NCBI GenBank assembly: GCA_003136315.1
Contig: PLDW01000091.1
Coordinates: forward strand, 48,670 to 95,911
Direction of reading: 5' to 3'
DNA from: Gemmataceae bacterium
Lineage (GTDB): Bacteria; Planctomycetota; Planctomycetia; Gemmatales; Gemmataceae
DNA length: 47,242 bases
Of this stretch, positions 27,210 through 34,973 are shown piece after piece (the stretch's first letter is position 1; every line of letters starts with the position of its first letter). The notes under the pieces are model-generated. The model was given only the letters and a program-made list of their open reading frames with translations, was not told the DNA's origin and did no database searches. The position numbers and the translations under genes were made by a program.

Positions 27210-27795
27210 GACGTCTGCCCTCCCAGATAGCCCTTATTTTTCCGAAATTGTTACCAAATTCGCTCCCCCTCCCACCCTGGCTCGGGCCGATTTCGCAGCC
27301 CTGGACCACGGGTGCTCGGGGTGGTGTTCTGCTCTATGAACCCACATTTTGCAGCCGTTTACGGCCTTTTGCGGACCACTCGCTGGCAACACGGGAGCCC
27401 CCAGGATCAACGATCACCACGAGGTCAGGGTGGCGAGTCGGATGCGGTTTTCGGGTGTTCTGGGGGCAAAACGCCCAGAATCCGAGAGAATTCGAGGGCA
27501 AATCGGCGTTTTCGGGTGCGTTTTGGGCACCACAATGCCCTCCCGAGACCCCGAAATCATCGTTTTGACGACCGAGACCCCAGAGGAAGTAACGTCCGAT
27601 AAACCGATCAGATTCTACTCACCGGCGGATTAATGCAGCGTTGACGCCCGCTGTCTCGTGATCGACCCCACTCAACAACCCTACCATGCATCCGTCCGAG
27701 TTGGTGGAAAGTGGCGATCGCCCGGAGCATCTGCCGCTGGAGATGTCAGTCCGGTGCCGGGCGGGTCAGCCACCGCAAGGAAAGGAATCTGCTGT
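27210..27795. other. Non-coding repeat-rich stretch beside integrase gene
   Basis: No good gene on either strand. It holds imperfect direct repeats built on GTTTTCGGGTG (about 27446 and 27508), a small palindrome GGGCAAAACGCCC (about 27463), and GCCGTTTACGGC (about 27352). It could be a control or protein-binding region of the element. Plus-strand frames across it have weak composition. Confidence 0.4.
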
Positions 27796-29109
27796 TCAAC
27801 CGAACACACCCTTGATCGCCTCGGCCTGCGTAGATGGGTAGAGATGGCGATACCGCTTCCGCTGCTCTTCCGTCGAATGCCCAGTCCACTCGTCGATCAG
27901 CCGCTGGTCCACTCCCTTGCTGGCGCAAGCGGAGATGAAACTGTGGCGGAGCGTGTGCAGCCCCTTCACCCCGTCCCACTCGCTTCCACGTAACACCCGT
28001 CGGAAGTGGTCGTGGATCTCGTTGGGGGTCAACGCCCCAGGGAGCGGATTCTCTCGCCGGCGGACGGCGGCTGTCCGTCCTTTCAGGCTCGACGCTCGGG
28101 TCTTTTCGCCACGGTGTCCGGTGGTCGCACTCCGCTTTTTGCTCCGGGCCACCGTCCCGGCCTGGCAGAACAAGGCAGGCCCTCCGGGGTGGACCGCCAA
28201 CCACTCCCTCAGCACGTCACGTAGGAACGGGGTGAGCGGCACCCGGCGGCTGGTCCGCTTGCCCCGGCTCCTTTTCTTTTCGTGGATCGTGACCGCGTTT
28301 CGGTCGAAGTCCACGTCGGAAACCATCACCCGTAGCAACTCGCTCCGTCGGGCTCCAGTGTGGGCTGTGAAGCAGAACAGGGGGTAGATCCACGGGTGGC
28401 TACCCTTCTCCTTGACCCAGGCCAGCAACGCAGCCAGTTCGGGGGCGGTCAGGTACACCGACTCCCACAGCGTTTCCGGGTCGCCGCCAGAGGCGAGTTC
28501 CTTCTTCACCTCGGCCAGAGTCATGAACGCCGGCTTCTCGTCAATCTTCGGGTAGCGAAGCCCCTTCGTGGGGAACGAGCTAGTGGTCAAGCCCATCGTC
28601 GTGCCCCAGTTCCACGCTGAACGGAAGGTGGTCACTTCTTTGCGAACGGTGACCGGGGCAATTTTGGCCGTGGTCCGCTTGTTGATGTACCCCTGCAAAT
28701 CGGCGAGTGTGAGTTCGGCCAGCGGGAAAGCGTCGCCCAGGACGCGGCACAAGTGAGTCAGGTGGATGCCGCAGGTGGCGAGGCTGCTGGCCTCCAGTGT
28801 GCCGTTACCGTGGGTGGTGAGATAGGCGTCCTTCAGGTGGATGAGGGTGATGGGCTGGCGGGGCGACACCTGGGCCGCTGGGGTGGCGGACGAGGGCGGT
28901 GTGCCGTCGTGCTGCACGAAAGTGACGATGTCTGTGTCGGGCGGGAGAGTGAGGAGTTTCTGCTTCAGCCGCATCAGGAGGTAATCGACCTGCGCGGCCT
29001 TGGCCTCAGCCTCGGACACGGTGACTTTGCCAATGGTGAAGCCGTGGAGCTTGCCGCGAAAGAAGAATTGGACGCGGTAACTGCCGTTCCGTTCTTGCAG
29101 AGACGCCAT
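27796..29109 (-). CDS. Tyrosine recombinase/integrase
   Basis: Site-specific recombinase of 437 residues from ATG 29109 (GGAGGGCCGAACG upstream; the frame is open to 29265, across the tRNA end). The N-terminus resembles the arm-binding domain of planctomycete integrases (SYRVQFFFRGKLHGFTIGK). A core-binding SAM-like helical domain spans about 90-190. The catalytic domain carries Arg in HTGARRSELLR (about 245), the H-x-x-R box HTLRHS (His385, Arg388), a downstream GHS, and the nucleophile Tyr420 in RYRHL. The start is 128 bp from the 3' end of tRNA-Leu, the usual layout for an integrase that targets that tRNA, placing the element to the left. Confidence 0.93.
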   Translation of the reverse strand: MASLQERNGSYRVQFFFRGKLHGFTIGKVTVSEAEAKAAQVDYLLMRLKQKLLTLPPDTDIVTFVQHDGTPPSSATPAAQVSPRQPITLIHLKDAYLTTHGNGTLEASSLATCGIHLTHLCRVLGDAFPLAELTLADLQGYINKRTTAKIAPVTVRKEVTTFRSAWNWGTTMGLTTSSFPTKGLRYPKIDEKPAFMTLAEVKKELASGGDPETLWESVYLTAPELAALLAWVKEKGSHPWIYPLFCFTAHTGARRSELLRVMVSDVDFDRNAVTIHEKKRSRGKRTSRRVPLTPFLRDVLREWLAVHPGGPALFCQAGTVARSKKRSATTGHRGEKTRASSLKGRTAAVRRRENPLPGALTPNEIHDHFRRVLRGSEWDGVKGLHTLRHSFISACASKGVDQRLIDEWTGHSTEEQRKRYRHLYPSTQAEAIKGVFG

Positions 29110-29149
29110 CGTTCGGCCCTCCGCAGTGTCACCCCAACGCCAGGTGTAT

Positions 29150-29171
29150 AACTTTGCCAGAACTTTGCCAA
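29150..29171. repeat. 11-bp tandem direct repeat near integration site
   Basis: AACTTTGCCAG followed by AACTTTGCCAA, between the integrase start and the tRNA 3' end. Short direct repeats here could be arm-type integrase binding sites. Confidence 0.55.
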
Positions 29172-29188
29172 GGTCTCGGGAAAGTGAG

Positions 29189-29228
29189 CGGGGCAAGGGA
29201 TCGGTTTTCGCCGTAACCCCTTGCCCCG
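29189..29228. repeat. Inverted repeat next to tRNA-Leu 3' end
   Basis: CGGGGCAAGGG (29189-29199) pairs with 29218-29228 around 18 nt, starting 9 nt past the tRNA end. It may terminate the tRNA transcript or belong to the attachment site. Confidence 0.6.
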
Positions 29229-29236
29229 TAAGACTG

Positions 29237-29320
29237 TGCCGAGGAGAGGACTTGAACCTCCACACCCTTGCGAGTACTAGAACCTGAATCTAGCGCGTCT
29301 GCCAATTCCGCCACCTCGGC
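29237..29320 (-). tRNA. tRNA-Leu (anticodon CAG)
   Basis: 84 nt on the minus strand fold as a class II tRNA. The acceptor arm GCCGAGG pairs with CCTCGGC; the D arm is GCGGAATTGGCAGACGC. The anticodon arm CTAGA / loop TTCAGGT / TCTAG places CAG at positions 34-36. A long variable arm follows, and the T arm is GAGGTTCAAGTCCTC. CCA is not encoded. The adjacent integrase makes its 3' end the probable attachment site; the element side is at lower coordinates. Confidence 0.95.
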
Positions 29321-29701
29321 TTACCACCCGGCCCCATTCGCGTCGAGTGCTGGGTATCTTAATGCCCTTCGCTTCCTCGTCAAGCATCATGCCAAAAGAC
29401 AGTCCGGGCAATGGGGTACCGGGCCAGAATCTGGAGCGTCGCCACAGGCGACAACTCAACGGCCTGTGGGGTTGACCGGGCAGGTGGGGGGTGCGAGGGG
29501 GCGGCTTCATAACGGAACCGGCTCGGTCGACTCTTCCCGAGAGGATCACCGCCAGTCCAGATTGCTCATGGTGAGTGCGGGGCCGCCCTTTCCCTTCGCT
29601 GTGACCATGTCTTGGCGTTGGTGCCGCTCGCGTCCGCAACAATCAGGTGCGTCTCTGTTTCCATCTGAGGCTCAGGCTTGGGCTCACCAAGATTGTTCAG
29701 G
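29321..29701. other. Gap between tRNA-Leu and sigma pseudogene
   Basis: No convincing gene. It includes the expected promoter side of the tRNA. Open frames on both strands have Arg/Pro/Ser-rich composition. It may contain decayed 3' sequence of the sigma gene. Confidence 0.35.
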
Positions 29702-30556
29702 CTAGAGGAGAGTGGCACACCGGGTTCGACACGTTTCCAGTCCTTCGGCGATGGTGGTGTGGCGTGTCGGCGGCCCGATGTGGGGTCCGCCAGTCGCAAA
29801 CCCCAGCGCGGAACGCACGACGGGTTCAACCAGGGCAGTGGGGACGGTGACGGCGAGGGCATCACCGGGTCGGGCAGCCAGAACCAGGGCGGCCGGGGCG
29901 AACCCTCGTCGGGTGAGGCGGTCATGGAGCCGGTCCCGTGCGCGGGTGAGCCGACTGGACGCCGTCCCGGGCGGCCATCCGAGGAGTCGGCCGACCTCCT
30001 CGCCGGTTTTCCCTTCGAGGCAGCAGAGCACAAAAACGACCCGGTGCCGTTCCGGGAGCCTGGCGACCTCCTCATCCAACACCTGATCGAGTTCAGCCAT
30101 CACAGGCTCGGTCGACGGCGCGGCCAGGTGATCGACCTCCAACTCGTGGCGGCTGGCACGTTTCGCACGTTCGACACGAATGCAGAGGGCGGCCCGGAAC
30201 GCGACACGGTGCAACCATGCGCCCACCACCTCGCCGCGTGCAACCTACGCAGCCTTGCGCGCCAGGACGAGGAATGTGGCCTGGAAGGCATCGTCCGCAT
30301 CAGTCGGGTCACGCAGGAGCCGGCGGCAGGCCGCGAGAACGGGTGGTCCGTGGCGACGGACGAGCAATTCGAATGCGGCTTCGTCGTGGTGAGCTACCCA
30401 GCGCGGGGGCAAATCCGCGTCCGTCACCCCAGCCGGGGTGAAAGGGGAGTGAAGAGTCGCAAGCTGCTGAAGCCATCGCCCGTGGGACACACGCGGCCCT
30501 CGTTGCCTCACCGTATTAGAGTCGAGGAGGGGCGCGAGTTCTCCATTGTTCCCCAC
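29702..30556 (-). pseudogene. ECF sigma factor with in-frame stop
   Basis: A planctomycete-type ECF sigma factor. Region 2 lies in the first part (HDEAAFELLVRRHGPPVLAA, RLLRDPTDADDAFQATFLVL) and region 4 in the second (LPERHRVVFVLCCLEGKTGE, then LGWPPGTASSRLTRARDRL). After ARKAA a TAG at 30245-30247 interrupts, and the same frame resumes at once with VARGEVVGAWLHRVAFRAAL. A single TCG to TAG change would explain it. The C-terminal tail that follows region 4 in such proteins looks cut short at 29702. A second start (GTG 30229) could make only an incomplete protein, so the gene is probably dead. Confidence 0.82.
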
Positions 30557-30580
30557 GCGCTGAGCAATGGGGAATTGGCG

Positions 30581-33337
30581 TCAGAGTATGGAGATGGGGG
30601 ACTGCACATCCTGACTATTCGATTTGCGAAATCGCTTGCGACGCCATGACTTTTTTGGTGGCTTCCCATCTGGCATCAACGTAGGCTCACCAATTGTTTT
30701 ATGTAACTGCTCAAGAGATAAAATTGCGCCACATAAATTTGTATCTTGTATATTAGCATCAGATAGTATAGCATTGTGGAACCTTACATTGGTAAGATTC
30801 GCGCCGTAGAAATTTGCCGATCGAAGATCTACACATTCACTATATCCATAACCGTCTCGATGTGGTGAGAGGAAAACCTGATCAACTAGCAATGCATTTG
30901 ACAAGTTTGCACCAGCAAGATTTGCACATACAAGATTTGCTCCTGATAAATCCGCACCAGTAAGATCAGCTCCTTCAAAATTTGCGCCAGACATACTCGC
31001 TAGACGGAGATTTGCCCGATGTGGATCTAAACCCCGCAAGTGCCTTGTCCAGTGAGTCAGGCGTCCAGTTCTCCCCAAGTGTAGCGTAAAGAGAACATCA
31101 AGCTGCAACTTCCGCCCAGCCCATTCGACCGGCATCACTGGCTGTCCCAGACGATAGCAGGCGGAATGAAGTATAAATAGACTAAAAATTGAATTTTTAT
31201 TATATCTTTCCATCTCCTGAAAGCTGGACAGCCCAAGTTGATTCATTGGCATACCGCGCTTAATAGAATATACCAATAATGACAGAATTGTTTTTCGCCA
31301 TTCATTTAGAATCTCTACTGAAATTGATTCCAATGAATCATTAACAAACTGACATAGATCATTATTAAGTGATGTAGGCCCAAATAATTCAGACCATCGC
31401 TTCGATGCATATTCGGCATTCCATGCTCCGTTGTTCAGGCGGTCGTTTAGCTCGCGGAGACAACCAATAATACGACGTGATAGGAGATATTCGCCAAAGC
31501 TTTTATGACTAAACTCAAATGCGCGATCTTGCCCTTGTCTCTCGCCAGTCTCTTGAAAATAAAAAGCCAGGAATAGTGAGCTAACGTTCGATTTTTGTTG
31601 GTCGGGGAACACGCGGTGCAGTAAATCGACCCGCTCTGTCTTCTCGCATCGATCCTGAACTCTGGCCTTCGTGGTTGCGCGTACATCGCCATTATGCCAG
31701 GCCGTGACCGCCACCTCTTCCAGCAAGCCAGCGATGTCATCTTCTTTGGCGTCCTTCAGGTGCTGCTTCCCGCTCTTATCGTGAACTCGTTTTAGGACGT
31801 CAAACAGTAGCCATTCATAAATCTGTGCCCGATTTGTAGCGGGGGTAATTTTATGATCTTTCCGACACTTTGCGATCAATCCATTTAAGATTGGTTCTGC
31901 TGTCAAGGGAGCGAGCTTATCGGTGCAGATGTCTGGGGGCATCTCGGTCATCTCAAGATCCCCAATGGCCTCACCATACTTTGCCCACCATTCGTCGCGC
32001 TGGTCTATTTTTAATAGTTCGGTCTGTCCAGCCCAAACCACGGCGTCGCGCCGATGATCATCCATCATGTAAGGCAGAATATGCCTTACTCGTTCAGATT
32101 TACGAACTTCGGCATTTGTGTTAGAAACAGCAACTGATCGTCCGCATAGCATAACATTCACACGTAGTGGCTGTGAATCTCGATTGCAATCTTTGACAAA
32201 ATCGTCCACTTGCCGGAAAAAGTCAGCAGCTAACTCTTCTCCTACCTTCCCTTGCTGCGCTAGCTCATCTAACCCATCAAAAATAATCAATGTTCTAGTG
32301 TCATTTTTTACATCAAATAAAAGGATATTTTGCTTGAGTTCATTATTGGCAAATTCGCTAATTGCAGGCTTAAGATCTGCACCTGGCTTGAAACGATGCA
32401 ACGGCACAAACAACACGCGCCAAGGCTCTGGCCCTGCCCAGGCTCGCCATGCAGCAAAACGACGCGCGAAGGCCGATTTCCCTGACCCAGGACCACCGCT
32501 GAGAACGAAGATCGGATCCGCCGGATCTTCCATCCATGCTTGTGCCAATTCAGTCAGCATCCCAACAGTACGTTTAATTCGATTAAAATCTCTCTGTTGT
32601 TCTGTTGATTTTATATCGGCCGATTTAACCGGCAATTCGGTATAGGCTCGTAGTTCCACATAGACCTGTTCGAGCGACACCCCAAGCGTAAGGACTGGCG
32701 GGTTCGCTTGGGTGTGCAACTCGACGTGGTAGCGTTGCCAGGCAATCTCGACTTCAGCAGCATCAACGAATCGAGGCGAATATGCTTTTACCAGTTGTTG
32801 ATATTGGTCCGCATGATCTATTAATTCTATGTTCAGTCGGGCTACGAACCGCGCCGGCAGGATGAGTACGGCACTGTCGGCAGCCTCTGTCCCCAGACCA
32901 GTTTCGCGCAACCAAGATGCCACAACCTTGGCGACCGTGCCGACCACCCGCGCTCTGCCTGGGTACGTGAAAAACTGTGAGTCAAGCTCTACCCTTTCAC
33001 GGGAAAGCTGAGCGTCGAGTTGTTCTGCAATCTCTTTCCTGACGGGCGTCAGATGGTGTTGGTCTTGGTCCAGAGAGGCAGCAATTACGTCAGCTACTGC
33101 GCCGGCGAGTGCGCGTTTCACCAGCAAGAATGCTTCTTCGCGGGTACTCCGCGGTTTCAGTTTGAAGAGCGAGACAAACGTACCATGTATCGTCGAGATC
33201 CACTTCGCAGGCTTCGCGAGGTCGAAATCGGATAGTTTGGCGAATAGCCCGGACCAATCCGGCTTCACTTCTTGAAAGAGAAACGGGGTGGGAGGTTTTG
33301 AGGCGGGCACCAAACGAGGCAGCTTTTTCGTTGGCAT
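30581..33337 (-). CDS. NACHT-type STAND NTPase with pentapeptide repeats, candidate antiphage protein
   Basis: About 918 residues from ATG 33337 (a GTG at 33400 is an alternative; both have weak ribosome binding sites). The N-terminal 200 residues are helical and unassigned. The NTPase core has Walker A GGPGSGKSAF near 281 and Walker B LIIFDGLDEL near 349; FDGLDEL is the usual NACHT form. A long helical region follows (about 480-760), then a right-handed beta-helix of pentapeptide repeats at about 770-870 (ANFEGADLTGADLSGANLVC is representative) and a basic tail. Bacterial NACHT proteins are known antiphage sensors that kill or arrest the infected cell. The gene is visibly AT-richer than its neighbours, most strongly in the 3' half, which suggests transfer. 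It stands alone, with no obvious partner gene. Confidence 0.85.
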   Translation of the reverse strand: MPTKKLPRLVPASKPPTPFLFQEVKPDWSGLFAKLSDFDLAKPAKWISTIHGTFVSLFKLKPRSTREEAFLLVKRALAGAVADVIAASLDQDQHHLTPVRKEIAEQLDAQLSRERVELDSQFFTYPGRARVVGTVAKVVASWLRETGLGTEAADSAVLILPARFVARLNIELIDHADQYQQLVKAYSPRFVDAAEVEIAWQRYHVELHTQANPPVLTLGVSLEQVYVELRAYTELPVKSADIKSTEQQRDFNRIKRTVGMLTELAQAWMEDPADPIFVLSGGPGSGKSAFARRFAAWRAWAGPEPWRVLFVPLHRFKPGADLKPAISEFANNELKQNILLFDVKNDTRTLIIFDGLDELAQQGKVGEELAADFFRQVDDFVKDCNRDSQPLRVNVMLCGRSVAVSNTNAEVRKSERVRHILPYMMDDHRRDAVVWAGQTELLKIDQRDEWWAKYGEAIGDLEMTEMPPDICTDKLAPLTAEPILNGLIAKCRKDHKITPATNRAQIYEWLLFDVLKRVHDKSGKQHLKDAKEDDIAGLLEEVAVTAWHNGDVRATTKARVQDRCEKTERVDLLHRVFPDQQKSNVSSLFLAFYFQETGERQGQDRAFEFSHKSFGEYLLSRRIIGCLRELNDRLNNGAWNAEYASKRWSELFGPTSLNNDLCQFVNDSLESISVEILNEWRKTILSLLVYSIKRGMPMNQLGLSSFQEMERYNKNSIFSLFILHSACYRLGQPVMPVEWAGRKLQLDVLFTLHLGRTGRLTHWTRHLRGLDPHRANLRLASMSGANFEGADLTGADLSGANLVCANLAGANLSNALLVDQVFLSPHRDGYGYSECVDLRSANFYGANLTNVRFHNAILSDANIQDTNLCGAILSLEQLHKTIGEPTLMPDGKPPKKSWRRKRFRKSNSQDVQSPISIL

Positions 33338-33595
33338 GGAGAAACTCGGAGAGTCAGGCTTGGCGGGCTGCGTTTCACTGAAACGACAGACACGCACCAC
33401 TTGGGTTCAGCAGGCCCGAGCCCGCAGGAATCCGGTGAGCCAGACAGGCACCTTGATATTTCCACACCGATCCTACCAACTACCGCCCAACAATCAAGTT
33501 TTTTCGTGACGTTCCGAGCCTCCGGCGGCAAGTTTTCCGAGAGGTGGCCAGAGGGGATATTCGTTGAGTATCTCAGTGGCGATGTTTGCCAGTCT

Positions 33596-33801
33596 TCACC
33601 CTGAAGGGGTGAGATCTCTCAGCCCAGGGCAACGCCCTGGGTTTCCAAGGGTTTTCATTCCAGCCTGAAGGGCTGGGAGAGCGACCGCCAGCGACTTTAT
33701 CCCAGCCCTTCAGGCTGGAAGAGGGTGGGTGGTCGTCTCCCCAGGGCGTTTCCCTGGGCTGAGAGATCTCAGCCTTTCAGGCTGAAAACCCATCAATGTC
33801 G
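33596..33801. repeat. Nested palindromic repeat block
   Basis: The outer arms are GAGATCTCTCAGCCCAGGG (33611-33629) and its exact complement (33752-33770). The inner arms are a 21-bp perfect inverted repeat at 33658-33678 and 33700-33720 with a 21-nt loop. Each outer arm also runs into its own small CCCAGGG hairpin. The motif CCTGAAGGGCTGGGA recurs in variants. This is the look of a dispersed non-coding repeat family (REP or MITE type). Confidence 0.85.
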
Positions 33802-33940
33802 AGGCCGTGGTTTGACCGTCTTCACCCTGAAAGGCCGCCCAGAACGGTGCCGTGGGCAGTGGAATCGTAGTCTTTCAGGCGAAAAACCCTTCACGTTCCC
33901 GGAAACCTCACCACACCCCGAGGCTCTCATCCGGCCGCAA

Positions 33941-34840
33941 TCACCCCTTCAGCAACCCGTACCCCACCAGCGTTTGCCGGACCTTGGCTTCGCTAGCCGA
34001 GTCCAGCGGGCACATCGGCAGGCGGAGTTCGCCCGTCCCGCGGCCGAGGAGCTTCATCGCGGCCTTCAACGGGATCGGGTTGGTTGCCACGCTGAGCAGG
34101 TCGCGGCAGAGGGGGAAGAGCTTGCGGTGCCAGGTTTGGGCCTCGGCGATCTTTCCCGCGGCGAACGCCTTCACCAGCGCCATCATGTCCCGGGGAACGA
34201 TGTTTCCCACCACCGACACCACCCCCTTCCCACCAATGCTCAGGATCGGCAGGGTGAGGCTGTCGTCGCCCGAGAGGATGGTGAGGTCGGTGAGCGCTGC
34301 GACCTGCGACGCCATGTCGAGCTTGCCCGTCGCCTCCTTCACCGCCACCACATTCGGGTAGCGTTCGGCCAGCCGGGCGATTGTCTCCGCCGCGATCTCC
34401 GAACCGGTCCGGCCGGGAATGTTGTAAATGACCTGCGGCAAATCGCACGCTTCAGCGATGGCTCCGAAATGCCGGAAGTAGCCTTCCTGCGTCGGCTTGT
34501 TGTAGTACGGTCCGACCTGGAGAGTGCCGTCGGCCCCGGACTTCTTGGCGGCCCTGGTCATGCGGATGGCTTCGCGGGTGCTGTTCGATCCGGTCCCCGC
34601 CATCACGCGCAGCCGTCCACGGGCACGCTCACAGACGAAAGCCACGACCCGTTCGTGCTCGTCGTGGTCGAGGGTGGGCGACTCACCGGTGGTCCCGCAC
34701 GGGGCGAGGGCGTCGGTGCCCTGCTCGACGTGCCAGTCGACGAGTTTCCCGAGGTCGTCCCAGTCGATTTCCCCGCTCTTGAAAGGGGTGACGATCGCAA
34801 CAGTAACACCGGCGAATATCTCGCCCCGCGTGGCAGCCAT
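33941..34840 (-). CDS. dapA: 4-hydroxy-tetrahydrodipicolinate synthase
   Basis: Catalyses condensation of pyruvate with aspartate semialdehyde, the first committed step of lysine/diaminopimelate synthesis, in the cytoplasm. The start is ATG 34840 (GAGG upstream; the frame is open to 34894), giving 299 residues, normal length. Family motifs: [10 protein letters not shown], the substrate loop GTTGESPTL near 45, the Tyr of the proton relay in [10 protein letters not shown] near 138, and the Schiff-base Lys in [10 protein letters not shown] near 168. Transcribed alone; upstream is the FecR/WD40 gene on the same strand with about 130 bp between. Confidence 0.95.
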   Translation of the reverse strand: MAATRGEIFAGVTVAIVTPFKSGEIDWDDLGKLVDWHVEQGTDALAPCGTTGESPTLDHDEHERVVAFVCERARGRLRVMAGTGSNSTREAIRMTRAAKKSGADGTLQVGPYYNKPTQEGYFRHFGAIAEACDLPQVIYNIPGRTGSEIAAETIARLAERYPNVVAVKEATGKLDMASQVAALTDLTILSGDDSLTLPILSIGGKGVVSVVGNIVPRDMMALVKAFAAGKIAEAQTWHRKLFPLCRDLLSVATNPIPLKAAMKLLGRGTGELRLPMCPLDSASEAKVRQTLVGYGLLKG

Positions 34841-34973
34841 GACAGACCTCGGAGGACAGGCAATTGATGTGTCAGGGTACAGACCACCGGACAACTGGGC
34901 AAGGCAACGCCGCCTCGGCAGGCGTTTCGGTTGCCGCGCTGTGTTCTCTGCGGGTCACTTCTTCTCGTCCGGA

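Noticed and set aside
27349..27633. Plus-strand 94-aa frame beside the integrase
   Set aside because: Composition is ambiguous and the frame follows direct repeats; no ribosome binding site. Treated as non-coding.
29678..30649. Plus-strand frame of 323 codons
   Set aside because: Antisense to the ECF sigma pseudogene, whose conserved regions are clear; composition is shadow-like.
33725..34867. Plus-strand frame of 380 codons
   Set aside because: Antisense to dapA, which has all family motifs.
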